Below the pieces are notes generated by a model. That model did no database searches. It saw nothing but the letters and a program-made list of their open reading frames with translations, and was not told the DNA's origin. Shown one piece after another: positions 1 to 12,000 of a DNA stretch of 64,000 bases. How positions within the stretch are numbered: position 1 is the first letter of the stretch; the number at the start of each line of letters is the position of its first letter. The translations under genes were made by a program, and so were the position numbers. The stretch comes from Boesenbergia rotunda. Lineage: Eukaryota; Streptophyta; Magnoliopsida; Zingiberales; Zingiberaceae. The stretch spans positions 64,471 through 128,470 of the forward strand of contig JAGFNQ010006444.1 in the NCBI GenBank assembly GCA_024364735.1. Reading direction: 5' to 3'.

Positions 1-2
1 AA

Positions 3-1060
3 GTTAAGTATAATTTTTGGGAATTTTTGGAGTACCCTAGGATACCCTAGGGTTTCGGCCAACATGAAAGAAACAAAAACTAAGAACCCTGAGTTTAAGG
101 GTTTCGGCCACCATGTTTTAAAGGTCTATAATTATGCTAAAAATCATGATAATGTTTTTTAATGTTCCCTTCTGATGTGTATAGGTTAAGTATAATTTTT
201 GGTAATTTTTGGAGTACCCTAGGACACCCTAGAGTTTCGGCCAACATGAAAGAAGCAAAACCCAGAACCTTAAGTTCAAGGGTTTCGGCCACTATGTTTT
301 AAATGTCTAGAAATATGTTAAAAATCATGATAATGTTATTTAATGTTCCCTTACGATGTTTATATGTTAAGAGTAATTTTTGGGAATTTTTGGAGTACCC
401 TAGGACACCCTAGAGTTTCGGCCAACATGAAAGAAGCAAAACCCAGAACCTTAAGTTCAAGGGTTTCGGCCACTATGTTTTAAATGTCTAGAAATATGTT
501 AAAAATCATTATAATGTTATTTAATGTTCCTTTATGATTTTTAGACATTAAGTGTAATTTTTGGGAATTTTTGGAGTACCCTAGGACACCCTAGAGTTTC
601 GGCCAACATGAATGAAGCAAAACCCAGAACCTTAAGTTCAAGGGTTTCGGCCACTATGTTTTAAATGTCTAGAAATATGTTAAAAATCATGATAATGTTA
701 TTTAATGTTCCCTTATGATGTTTAGAAGTTAAGTATAATTTTTGGGAATTTTTGGAGTACCCTAGGACACCCTAGGGTTTCGGCCAACATGAAAGAAGCA
801 AAACCCAGAACCTTAAGTTCAAGAGTTTCGGACATCATGTTTCAAAGGTCTATAATTATGCTAAAAATCAGAATAATGTCATTTAATGTTCCCTCATGAT
901 GTGTAGAGGTTAAGTATAAATTTTGGGAATTTTTGGGGTACCCTAGGGGCCCCATATGGTTCGGCCAACCCCAAGGACCCAAGGATTGGGGTTGAGTCTT
1001 TAACTTCAACATATGTTTATGTGTTGCCATGATATAAGGATGATGGATGGTGATTATGTG
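3..1060. repeat. 181-bp tandem repeat inside the LTR, 5 to 6 copies
   Basis: Monomers begin with GTTAAGTATAATTTTTGGGA or a close variant at about 3, 185, 366, 546, 728 and 909, a spacing near 181 bp. Each carries one or two TTTCGGCCA motifs and a TACCCTAGG motif. The last unit decays after about 950. The sister LTR at 3547-6688 has only one clear copy of the core, near 5740-5790, so the array expanded in this copy or contracted in the other. Confidence 0.9.
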
Positions 1061-1178
1061 AATTTTCACATGGCCTTGGGACTCCACAAGTTTCGGCCAT
1101 ATAAGGGTTAATAGGGTAAAAGTTAAGATTTATTCCAAGTAAGGGTCCCAATGGCCCTATGGTAAGATGTGATTTATG

Positions 1179-1470
1179 TTTATGAATGATATGCCATGTT
1201 TACGAATGATACGTCATGTTTATGAATGATATGCCATGTTTATGAATGATATGCCATGGTTATGCATGATATGCCATGTTTATGAATGATATGTTATGTT
1301 ATGAATGATATGCCATGTTTATGAATGATATGCCATGTTATGAATGATATGTCATGTTTACGAATGTTATGTCATGTTTATGAATGATATGCCATGGTTA
1401 TGAATGATATGCCATGTTATGAATGATATGCCATGTATACGAATGTATGCCATGCTCTATGAATGATGTG
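1179..1470. repeat. 20-21-bp minisatellite
   Basis: About 14 imperfect units of ATGAATGATATGCCATGTTT lie head to tail. Individual units differ by one to three bases or a single-base gap. This is an LTR-internal array; the sister LTR has looser GGCATGCATC-type repeats around 4870-4980. Confidence 0.85.
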
Positions 1471-2164
1471 TACAAACACCATGTCTAAGAATGAAAATAA
1501 TGAATGGCAAGTATGATGAATGAAAGATGATGCTTATGCCTTTAAGGCATAAATATGCTAAACGGCACGGTCGATGGTCGACGGTACGACGGTCGAGAGG
1601 GCCGGTAAATGGGCCGGTAGACGGGCCGAGCCGTAACAAGTTATGCTATGATAAGTATGCCATGAGTGGCTTATGAATGATGAAACATGAAAAGTATTTT
1701 ACTTTATGTATGGGCTTGTACCGGACCGAAGTATGGGTCCAAGGGATGGGCACCTTAAGAACGCCCCAGTTATGGACTACCGAAGCTGTCCACGGTTCTG
1801 GCACTACCGAAGCTGTGCAACAGGTATGGGCTCCTTAAGAAGCGCCTCGGTTCGGGGACTACCGATTATGCTGTCCTTACCCTAGTAGGTTGGGGCTAGC
1901 TACCTCGGATTTACTAGGGATGCGCGCTATGATGTATGTATGTGGTACAAGCCGGGGACCCCAAATGTTATGATGATGATGTTTAAGCAAATTAAAAGTA
2001 TGTTTTAAAAGTTAAGCATCCCTTATGTATATGCATTCCACTCATGCATCCATTTATGCTATGCATTATGCTATGTTGATAAGATGATATGCTTACGTTT
2101 CATGTTAAGAAGTATGCATGAGAATGAATGCTCTATGCCATGATTATGTTAGGAAGATGTTCAT

Positions 2165-2450
2165 ATGCTATGATAGGTATCATGCCATGCTACAATATTT
2201 ATGATTTATGCCATGAAAGATGTCATGCTACTATGTTTATGATTTATGCCATGAAAGATGTCATGCTACTATGTTTATGATTTATGTCATGAATTATGCC
2301 ATGCTTAGAATGTCTACTATGTTTATGATTTATGCCATGTATTATGCCATGCTTAGAATGTCTACTATGTTTATGAGTTATGCCATGAATTATGTCATGC
2401 TTAGAATGTCTACTATGTTTATGTTCATGCCATGCTATGTATACGATAAG
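2165..2450. repeat. 37- to 62-bp tandem repeat inside the LTR
   Basis: Units built from TATGTTTATGATTTATGCCATG alternate with GCTTAGAATGTCTACTATG blocks. Short units of about 37 bp give way to units of about 60 bp after 2280. The inverted counterpart at about 4080-4265 in the sister LTR keeps three units, so the array predates the divergence of the two LTRs. The methionine-rich translation across it is an artefact of the repeat. Confidence 0.8.
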
Positions 2451-2942
2451 TGATGTCAGATGTTATGTTCCAAGTAGAGCACCAAGTATGTTAATGTTTT
2501 ATGTGCTCATTATGAGATGATGAATGATGAATGATTTTGTGAGTAGGAAAGAGTCTTACTAAGCCTGTGTGCTTATAGTCTTATTTTCTTATACCGCAGA
2601 TCATTCAAGGGGACAATGAAGGAAGCAGCAGGAGGGCCTGAAGTATGTGTGTGATGGTGACTTGGCCCATGAAATCGAATGTGTTAACCGTTTATGCTAA
2701 GAACTTTATTTTGCTACCTATATGCTCGAATAGTGACATATGGAACTTTATGATAAGATGTCAAGTATGATATGATATGAACCTTATGGTATGAAGTTAA
2801 GCATGTTATGATATGATGTTAAGCATGACGTTCATATGCTAAGTTCCATGTCATTATATTAGGGATGGTAGTAGGGGCATGTATATGTAAGGTTTAAGTT
2901 ATTCCGCTGTAGTATGATGTTACATGCCTTAAGTATGTCAGC

Positions 2943-2979
2943 GTAACGCCGCTTTAAAAAAAAAAAAGCGGGCGTTACA
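2943..2979. other. Bulged hairpin at the 3' end of the LTR
   Basis: GTAACGCCGCTTT (2943-2955) pairs with AAAGCGGGCGTTAC (2965-2978) with one bulged G, closed by an A-rich loop. The hairpin sits on the last 37 bases of the LTR. The sister LTR keeps the same hairpin with the same bulge at 3548-3584 but a different loop. This is direct sequence observation; any role in 3'-end formation or integration is inference. Confidence 0.8.
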
Positions 2980-3546
2980 GGGAGGTCCATCAGTGGGTTT
3001 TGAGCAAAACCCACTGATGGAACTAAACTAGACCTATAGCTTTGGAAAAAAATTATAATTTGATGTTTCGGACACCTAATATACTTTCTCCAACCTCATC
3101 CCTAACTGTTGATAATGGTTTTTCAGAAATCCAGATATGGGAGGTCCATCAGTGGGTTTTGAGCAAAACCCACTGATGGAACTAAACTAGACCTATAGCT
3201 TTGGAAAAAATTATAATTTGAGATTTCGGACACCTAATATACTTTCTCCAACCTCATCCCTAACTGTTGATAATGGTTTTTCAGAAATCCAGATATGGGA
3301 GGTCCATCAGTGGGTTTTGAGCAAAACCCACTGATGGAACTAAACTAGACCTATAACTTTGGAAATATTTATAATTTGAGGTTTCGGACAACTAAAATAC
3401 TTTCTCCATCCTCAACCCTAACTATTGATAATGGTTTTTCAGAAATCCAGATATGGGAGGTCCATCAGTGGGTTTTGAGCAAAACCCACTGATGGAACTA
3501 AACTAGACCTATAGCTTTGGAAATATTTATAATTTGAGGTTTCGGA
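2980..3546. repeat. 158-bp hairpin satellite, orientation A, about 3.6 monomers
   Basis: Monomers start near 2987, 3146, 3304 and 3462. Each contains a perfect 34-nt palindrome of CCATCAGTGGGTTTTG, a 2-nt loop AG, and its reverse complement. The array is interrupted at 3546 by the solo LTR and resumes at 6694. Flanking the palindrome is a conserved stretch ending in TTTTTCAGAAATCCAGATAT. The same monomer occurs inverted at 6935-8275. Confidence 0.92.
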
Positions 3547-6500
3547 TGTAACGCCCGCTTTTTTTTCCATAAAGCGGCGTTACGTTAACATGAGTAGGGC
3601 AGGTAGACATCATAAGGCAGCGGAATAACTTTAATCTTACACATACATGCATCTACTACCTTTCCTAACATAATGACATGGGAACTTGGCATATTGACTT
3701 CATACTTAGGATCATATCATGTCATACTTAACATCATGTCATAGAGTCACATAAGTCATCATTCAAGCACATAAGTAACAAAAGTAAAGTTCCAGCATAA
3801 GACGAGTAAACATATTCTTTTCTTGGCCAAGTCACTACTACACACATGCATTCTTGCCCTCCTGCTGCTTCCTTATTGTCCCCTTGCGTGATCTGCGGTA
3901 TAAGGAAATAAAACTATAAGCACACAGGCTTAGTAAGACTCTTTCCTACTCACTAAAACCATTCATCACATAATCATGAGCACATGAAACATTAACATAA
4001 CTTGGTGCTCTACATAGAACATAAGTATCTAAAATCATTTAGCATGACCTAGTTCTTACATAGTACATGGACATAAGATTTCACTTAACATGGCATGAAC
4101 ATAAACATGAGTAAACATTCTTAGCATGGCATGATACATGGCATAATCGTAAACATAAATAGACATTCTTAGCATGGCATGATACATGGCATAAACGTAA
4201 ACATAAGTAAACATTCTTAGCATGACATGATACATGGCATAAACGTAAACATAAGTAAACATTCTTAACATAACCATAAGCATAAATCGTTTACTATCAT
4301 GCATATTCCTTAACATGAAACATAAGCATAAGACATTACTATCATGGCATAATGCACAGCATCAATGAATGCATGAGTCAAATGCATATACATAAGGATG
4401 CTTAACTTTTAAAATCATACTTTTAAATACTTAAACATAATCATCACATCATTGGGGTCCCCGGCTTGTACCACATACATACATCATGTGTGCGCATCCC
4501 TAAGTAAATACGAGGTAGCTAGTCTCGACCTACTAGGGTAAGGACAGCATAGTCGGTAGTCCCAGAACCGGGGCGTTCTTAAGGTGCCCATCCCTGTTGC
4601 ACAGCTTCGGTAGTGCCAGAACCGTGGACAGCATAGTCGGTAGTCCAAAACCGGGGCGTTCTTAAGGTGTCCATCCCTTGGACCCATACTTCGGTCCCGT
4701 ACAAGCCCATTCATAAAGTAAAATACTTTACATGCTTCATCGTTCATAAGACATTCATGGCATATTTAAACATAGCATAATCTTGTTACATGAAGCATGA
4801 CTTAAAACATGCTTGTCCTTTCATTGTTCATACTTAATGCATAGCATCATGATGCCTGGAAGGCATGAGCATTATCTTCATTCATAAACATGGCATACAT
4901 CTTCTTTCATAAAACATGGCATGCATCATCATTCATAAAACATGGCATGCATCTTCATTCATAAAACATGGCATGCATGATCATGATACATAAGGTAAGC
5001 ATTGCATTTCATACATAAGCATGGTATCTATCTCAAGCTTGCATAGTTAGGACTTTCATAAACATGCTACCTATTATCCAAGTGCATGGCATAGAACTTA
5101 AGACATTCATAAATAAACCCTATTAAGCATGGCATCCAAACATACACACATGAAACATGGTGCTTAAGGATAGGGTTATAGGTGACTTAATTTCTACCAC
5201 ATGCTTGAACATTTATATATACTTCATAATAAAGCATAAACCATCATTCTTCAAACCCTAACTCCACCCAAACCCTAGTGACCATGTTTGGCCGAAACTT
5301 ACAAGGGAGGGATTCCATCATTCCATGACATATAAGGTAGCATAAGGAAAAAGAAACAATCATACAGTACATCTAAGGTCATAAGGAGCCATTAGGGCTC
5401 ATGATTAGGGTTTACCCTAACTTTTAGCCCTACTTTTCTAGGGTTGGCCGAAACATGTAAGAGCCATGGGTGCATGAATAAATTCATAAAATTTCCAATT
5501 AATCATCTAACACCTTCCATACCATACCATAGGAGTCATTAGGGCCCTTACTTGAGGTAAGCCCTAACTCCTTGCCCTAGAACCTTCTTGGCCGAAACCC
5601 TTAGGGTCATAAGACCTTGTGAAAATTCACATAAACCCCTTCAACCTCCCCTTGTATCATAAGGGTACACAAGATACATGATTAAAGGGTTAAATCCAAC
5701 TCTAGCCATGGAGTCCTTATAATGGTCCCAAACCCTAAAGGGTCTTAGGGTACTCCAAAAATTCCCAAAAGTATACTTATTCTCTAAACATCATGAGAAC
5801 ACATTAGAAAGCATGATTAAGATTTTTAACATCATCATGGACCCAAAAACCCATGGTGGCCGAATACTATAGGGGTCCAAAACATGGTTTTCTCAACATC
5901 AAACCCAAAACCAACTTCATATTATGCTAAAAATCAAAAAGGAACTAATATACCACAGGTGAGGGAGTCTTACTTTGGTTGATCTCGATTATAGACCTTA
6001 GGTTTGGGAGAAGGATGAAGATCTTGTTGCTTCTTGACCACCCCTAGCCTTTGTACCCTTGTAAAAGCCTTGGATCTTGGAGATGGAGCCTTAGGTGAGC
6101 CTTTTCCAAGGGAGAATCCCCTCTTGGGGTTTCGGCTAGAATGAGGGAGGAGGAAGAAGAAAGGTGGACTTGATGGAAGAAAGAAAGTAACTCCCATGCC
6201 CCCTCTTTATAACACATTAAGGAGGGTAAGTGAAGAGTCATAGTGTCTCTTCATTTTCCCTAAGCCTTAATCATAATCCACTTCATTTCCTCATAGCACT
6301 CCCTTGCTAGGTGAATTGGTTAGTGCATGCATGGTTGTACAATAGGTCCAAGGTTCAATCCTTGGTGCATGCACTAATTTTTCTATTTTTATTTTTATTT
6401 TATTTTCTATTATTTCGAAAATTCCTTGAAAATTCCCCCATAATTATGTTAATATTTCTCATTAAAACCTCTTTATATTTCTATTAATTTTTACCTAAAA

Positions 6501-6688
6501 TTCACCCATAATCATGGTACTAGAAAGCCCATATAAGGCCTATTAGTGCTTATTTTTCCCAATTTAAATGAGAAAACATGAATTTCTAGGCTAAAATTCG
6601 TATTAATATTTCTAGGTCCCTCGGAAAATTATCTAGACATGCTCAATATTTTAAAGAAAATATTAAGAGAATTCTCCGGGTCGTTACA
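3547..6688 (-). mobile_element. Solo LTR with 5-bp target duplication
   Basis: The element runs from TGTAACGCCCGC at 3547 to GGGTCGTTACA at 6688 (3142 bp). It is flanked by the direct repeat TCGGA at 3542-3546 and 6689-6693. Removing it and one TCGGA rebuilds a normal satellite unit across the junction, which confirms the insertion. It is the sister of the LTR at 1-2979 in opposite orientation. No internal region, PBS or second LTR is present, so LTR-LTR recombination is the likely origin. Size and ends suggest a Ty3/gypsy Tekay/Del-type family (inference). Short ORFs within it have no recognisable domain. Confidence 0.9.
6321..6375 (+). other. tRNA T-arm-like hairpin (possible Pol III B box) in the solo LTR
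   Basis: CAAGG (6349-6353), loop TTCAATC (6354-6360) and CTTGG (6361-6365) form an exact 5-bp stem with a 7-nt loop, like a tRNA T-arm; GGTTCAATCC resembles the B box GGTTCGANTCC. Mirrored GTGCATGCA (6323-6331) and TGCATGCAC (6366-6374) close an outer stem. It looks like a tRNA-derived piece captured by the LTR. Function is unknown. Confidence 0.4.
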
Positions 6689-6693
6689 TCGGA

Positions 6694-6940
6694 CAACTAA
6701 AATACTTTCTCCATCCTCATCAGTGGGTCCATCAGTGAATTTTAGGTGTCCCAAACCTCAAATTATAATTTCAGGCCCACGTTGGGCCTGAAATAACTTT
6801 ACTTCAGGCCCAAGTTGGGCCTGAAATAAATTTAATTCAGGCCCAAGTTGGGCCTGAAATAAATATATTTCAGGCCCATAGTGGGCCTCATATAAAGTTA
6901 TTTCAGGACCACCGTTAACCATATAATCTCTTGCTTAAAA
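6694..6940. repeat. Satellite remnant and palindromic TTTCAGGCCCA array 1
   Basis: After the solo LTR the interrupted satellite unit continues briefly to about 6750. Then follow about four units of TTTCAGGCCCA, 2-4 nt, TGGGCCTGAAA (6760-6910), each an imperfect palindrome spaced by A/T-rich linkers. The block 6900-6935 (GGACCACCGTTAACCATATA) is repeated in inverted orientation at about 8318-8352, so the satellite array at 6935-8275 is itself bracketed by inverted repeats. Confidence 0.85.
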
Positions 6941-8275
6941 CCCACTGATGGACCTCCCATATCTGGATTTCTGAAAAACCATTATCAACAGTTAGGGATG
7001 AGGTTGGAGAAAGTATATTAGGTGTCCGAAACCTCAAATTATAATTTTTTCCAAAGCTATAGGTCTAGTTTAGTTCCACTAGTGGGTTTTGCTCAAAACC
7101 CACTGATGGACCTCCCATATCTGGATTTCTGAAAAACCATTATCAACAGTTAGGGATGAGGTTGGAGAAAGTATATTAGGTGTCCTAAACCTCAAATTAT
7201 AATTTGTTCCAAAGCTATAGGTCTAGTTTAGTTCCATCAGTGGGTTTTGCTCAAAACCCACTGATGGACCTCCTGGATTTCTGAAAAACCATTATCAACA
7301 GTTAGGGATGAGGTTGGAGAAAGTATTTTAGGTGTCCTAAACCTCAAATTATAATTTTTTCCAAAGCTATAGGTCTAGTTTAGTTCCATCAGTGGGTTTT
7401 GAGCAAAACCCACTGATGGACCTCCCATATCTGGATTTCTGAAAAACCATTATCAGTAGTTAGGGTTGAGGTTGGAGAAAGTATTTTAGGTGTCTGAAAC
7501 ATCAAATTATAATTTTTTCCAAAGTTATAGGTCTAGTTTAGTTCCATCAGTGGGTTTTGCTCAAAACCCACTGATGGACCTCCCATATCTGGATTTCTTA
7601 AAAACCATTATCAGTAGTTAGGGTTGAGGTTGGAGAAAGTATTTTAGGTGTCCGAAACCTCAAATTATAATTTGTCCAAAGCTATAGGTCTAGTTTAGTT
7701 CCATCAGTGGGTTTTGCTCAAAATCCACTGATGGACCTCCCATATCTGGATTTCTGAAAAACCATTATCAGTAGTTAGGGTTGAGGTTGGAGAAAGTATT
7801 TTAGGTGTCCGAAACCTCAAATTATAATTTGTCCAAAGCTATAGGTCTAGTTTAGTTCCATCAGTGGGTTTTGCTCAAAATCCACTGATGGACCTCCCAT
7901 ATCTGGATTTCTGAAAAACCATTATCAGTAGTTAGGGTTGAGGTTGGAGAAAGTATTTTAGGTGTCCGAAACCTCAAATTATAATTTGTCCAAAGCTATA
8001 GGTCTAGTTTAGTTCCATCAGTGGGTTTTGCTCAAAACCCACTGATGGACCTCCCATATTTGGATTTCTGAAAAACCATTATCAACAGTTAGAGATGAGG
8101 TTGGAGAAAGTATTTTAGGTGTCCTAAACCTCAAATTATAATTTTTTCCAAAGCTATAGGTCTAGTTTAGTTCCATCAGTGGGTTTTGCTCAAAACCCAC
8201 TGATGGACCTCCCATATCTAGATTTCTGAAAAACCATTATCAGTAGTTAGGGTTGAGGTTGGAGAAAGTATTTTA
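6935..8275. repeat. 157-bp hairpin satellite, orientation B, about 8.5 monomers
   Basis: This is the reverse complement of the 2980-3546 satellite. Palindromes start near 7234, 7386, 7544, 7701, 7858, 8015 and 8173, a spacing of 152-158 bp. An earlier copy near 7077 has a small defect in one arm. The palindrome loop varies between AG and CT. Monomers differ by few substitutions, so the array looks recently homogenised. It ends at 8275 in TAGGGTTTAGGG, a telomere-like heptamer duplicated once; two copies are too few to interpret. Confidence 0.92.
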
Positions 8276-8317
8276 GGGTTTAGGGATAAAATCTGTATTC
8301 GAACTTGGGGGATGAAG

Positions 8318-8575
8318 TCAAAAGATTATATGGTTAAGGGTGGTCCTGAAATAGTTTTAATTCAGGCCCACGGTGGGCCTGAATTGTCTTCATTCAGGCC
8401 CACCTTGGGCCTGAAATAACTTTTATCAGGCCCACTATGGGCCTGAAATATCTTTATTTCAGGCCCACCTTGGGCCTGAATTAAGGTTATTTCAGGCCCA
8501 ACGTGGGCCTGAATAAATTTATTTCAGGCCCTCGGTTGATTTGTGAAAAATCATCCGAGGGCCTGAAATATTTGA
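8318..8575. repeat. Palindromic TTTCAGGCCCA array 2
   Basis: Six to seven units of TTCAGGCCCA..TGGGCCTGAA lie at about 8361-8570, including a longer inverted pair around GGCCCTCGGTTGATTTG and its partner near 8550. It lies directly upstream of the plus-strand Ulp1-type gene. The same unit recurs at 6760-6910, 12335-12575 and 15433-15785. Confidence 0.88.
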
Positions 8576-9096
8576 TAAATAACAAATTTCTCTAATCCCT
8601 CTAATTTCAGGTTGATTTGTGGAAAATCAGATAAATATTTGATAATTAACAAATTCCTTTTAATTTTTATATGTGCTATATATTTGAAATAAAAAAAATA
8701 TACCTAAGTTATATGTAAAATAACTAGAAAAAAAGTTACTGTTTAGGGCCTGAAATCCTCTATTATCAGGCCCAGCAGTTAGTCAGCTTTAAAGGGTCCT
8801 TGGGTCCCTAGTGGTAAGCAATCGTCTCCTAGATCCTGATTTGTTGCCATTTGAAGTTAGCGTGCTTACCTCCATTGGAATTGTGGTGGCCGACATCCTC
8901 TTCATCGGACTAGTCGAATGGTACGTAACCTAATTTTTTGTTTTTTTCATTTCAGTGTAGTTTTTGCTTCTGACCTAGGGTTAGCGATTGTTGCCACTCA
9001 ATGACCGAATATGAGGAGACCCTTGACGAATGAAATCTAAGTGTCATTTTTCCATCACTTTCGAATAATTTTTGTTTGATGGTTCCTAAGTTCGGG
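8576..9096. other. A/T-rich spacer upstream of the Ulp1-type gene
   Basis: No ORF of note. One further TTTAGGGCCTGAAAT/ATCAGGCCCAGCAG pair occurs near 8743-8772. The promoter and 5' leader of the following gene would be expected here, but I see no convincing TATA box. Confidence 0.4.
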
Positions 9097-12000
9097 ATGG
9101 CTCCAAAAAGATCATCTTCAAAGCAAGCTGCTCCTAAAAATTCAAAGAAACAGCAAGGTCCTGGGGGAAGTCATGGGAAAAAAACACCTAACACAACGAA
9201 AAATCAAATTGCCAAGCGAGTATATGAGTTTTGCCAACAGAGGTCGAACTAAACGAATGAACTGGAAAAGTAGCCTCTGCCATATCAAAAATTTTATAGA
9301 TTTTGTTCCACCCACACCAGCACAAGAACAATTGCTTCGACAAACACCCTTTTCTTGGGTCCTCGACCTCCCCACTAGTTCTTGTGTAAGACCTCAGGTT
9401 CAAAATATGTTTGATAATTAGGATGAAGAAGAAAAGAGCTTTGTGTTCCATGGGAAAAAACTCAATTTCACAAAGGTTGACCTATCACTTATTCTAGGGC
9501 TACCTGACAATGGAGAGGTAATCCAACTTGATTTGAATGAGGCCTCTAGCCCACTGTACAAGGAATATTTTGAAGATTCCAGTTATTCTGCAAAGCATTT
9601 GGAGAAACTGATATTGAAGTCTACATCCAATGACAAGCTGTACTGTCAGTTGTATATACTGTATTTTTTTCCACAGTTCTTTTTTGTGGTACAAGCAGCA
9701 CACTTGTCATTCCAGCAATGCCACTCATTGATTGCGTTGATGATTTTGACAATCTACCAAACTATAATTGGTGTAATGTCGTGTACAATTTCATGGCTCC
9801 TCAGTTGGAAGCCATTGGAAAGGAGGTCACATTGAGGCATACAACACATGTAGGTGATACAAGCCAACCGGCCAAGGCTCCCTTGCTCAAGGGATTTCCA
9901 AATATTTTGGTTGTAAGTTAGAGTACATCTGCCTGCTAATATATGATATGATGGATACTAATTACTGAATATAATCATGTTGCAGGTTTGGGTTACTGAA
10001 CATATTAGTATTGCTGCTCCTCATCATCCTCATAGATTGCCAAGAATATTTCGCTGGAATTGGCCTAAGGCTCATGTAGAGAGTATCAAAAGGATGATCG
10101 ACCGTGTGCCCACAAATTTAATTCTGGTTGATTTAATCCTATTTGATATAGAACTGGATTTAGTACCTCACTACTCTCCTCCAACTAAAGCACTTGAGGT
10201 ACACAGTGAGGGCCGAAGGAAGCCAGGCAGCAGAAGGAAGACTACAGGCCTTAGAGAAGGAAGGCTTCAATCAATGTATGGAAAAGCAAGAACATATTGA
10301 TACCTTACAGCAACAATTAAATGTAGCTCTTAAAAGTTTGGAGGATGTGAAAATTGAGTTGGCAACAGCCGTCAGGGACAAGGATCAAATAAATGCTCAG
10401 ATCCATAGACTACTTGCTGAGAAGGAAGGCTTCAATCAATGTATGGAAAAGCAAGAACATATTGATACCTTACAGCAACAATTAAATGTAGCTCTTAAAA
10501 GTTTGGAGGATGTGAAAATTGAGTTGGCAACAGCCGTCAGGGACAAGGATCAAATAAATGCTCAGATCCATAGACTACTTGCTGAAAAGGATTCCCAGGT
10601 CAAAGAAAAAGATGAAATAATTGCTCAGAAGGAGACAATAATTGCTGATAAGGATTCCCAGCTTAAGAAGAAAGATGAACAGTTCAAAAGAATGATAGTT
10701 GATCAAGATAGACTCAAAGATAAGGGTGACGAGACAATCCGACAGCTGAGTATACAATTGGAAAGCAAAGGCTCAGATGACCCTCACCCACTTCAAAACA
10801 AAATAAAATTAACTCAGGTAAGACCACCCAACGAGGGCAAAGGCAAAGAAAAAGAAATTCTTCAGGATGAGGATAAGGATGAAGGAGAGGATGAAGCTGA
10901 AGATGAGGAGGCTCATGCCCCATCAATGTCACAAGCTACATCGCAAACAACACAATCTGCAACCTCTACTCAAACAAATTTATCTGATCAACAAGTTGCT
11001 AAAGGGAAAGAACTCCAAAAGGTCAAAAGCAAAATCTTGAAGAATGCCAAGGTAATTTTTAAGAAGAATAAAGATGCGGAGATTGCAGAAACATTATTAA
11101 AGCTTAGTAAATTAAAGTGAGTTAGTTGCTATTGCGGTTGCATCTATTTATAAAACAATGATAATTATTATCATTCATTAATAAAATTTATTCATTTACT
11201 TTTAAATAAGGTGCTTACATTATGTTGATGTAGGTATCAATTGCAACCAGTATGGTCCAATGGGACCTTTACATTAGATATACAATCATTTTTGACAATA
11301 TTTGATTGGAATGACTACACCTCCGGGGATTGCATAAATACTTACTGGACTATTCTTATAAATGAAGCAAAATCCTGTAACTCACGTTACCACCCCTCCA
11401 TATTCTGTGGGGTGAGTTTTAAGGTAAGTAAATTAGCAACTTGGTTTATGTTTATTTTCTAGGATTGAGTCAACTAACACTTCCTTTTTAATAAACATAG
11501 GAATTGTTTGAGGTGATACATGCTGCAGCATTTGAACAAACAATTGCTACTGATACAAATAAGGCAATTAGATATATTTTTTGTCCTCTAAATAATGCAG
11601 ATGATCATTGGCATCTATTGATTATTGACCTGGAGGAAAGTAGTTTCCTTCATTATAATTCTCTCGGCGCCACAGAAGGGTACACAGCCAAATATGAAAA
11701 AACTGTAAGTTTTCTATTTGATATATAAACCTTTACAAAAACTCTATGATGACCTAGAATTTTTACTAATGTAATTTATATGTAGGTGGCTTTTTCAAAA
11801 ATTTGAACTGGTCATATTATTTGAATTGGAATAAAGGTTTATCAGAAATATCGGAGAAAGAGTTTAATAAAATTGTAGTACAAGGACCCACCCAAAGCAG
11901 ATCGTAAGCTAATGTTTTTTTTTTGGTTTACACTACATAATCTTTCATGCTTGAATTTATATGCTAACAACACTGACTCATATTGCTTGTTTCAGGTTGG

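Larger units (their letters stand above)
1..2979 (+). mobile_element. Long LTR, left-truncated by the window (Ty3/gypsy-like)
   Basis: The sequence from the window edge to 2979 matches, in inverted orientation, the complete solo LTR at 3547-6688. Shared landmarks include the paired blocks near 1740-1870 and 4540-4680, and the block just upstream of the end that includes GCAGCAGGAGGGC near 2630. The right end is GCGGGCGTTACA at 2979, followed directly by satellite. The length of about 3 kb and the TGTAACG/CGTTACA ends fit Ty3/gypsy Tekay/Del-type LTRs; that family is an inference because no pol is attached. It carries three internal tandem arrays, listed separately, and no credible coding sequence. 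The left end and left target duplication lie outside the window. Confidence 0.7.

Noticed and set aside
1..1060. Centromeric satellite because of the 181-bp period
   Set aside because: The array is confined to one LTR and has about five units; period alone is not evidence of a centromere.
2220..2453. 77-residue methionine-rich ORF
   Set aside because: It is a translation of a tandem repeat in an LTR; no start context or conservation.
2987..8200. CRISPR-like array of 34-nt palindromic repeats
   Set aside because: The spacers are themselves repeated (satellite), monomers are 158 bp, and the genome is a plant. CRISPR arrays have unique spacers.
8268..8282. Interstitial telomere repeat (TTTAGGG)
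   Set aside because: Only about one and a half units are present; this is expected by chance.
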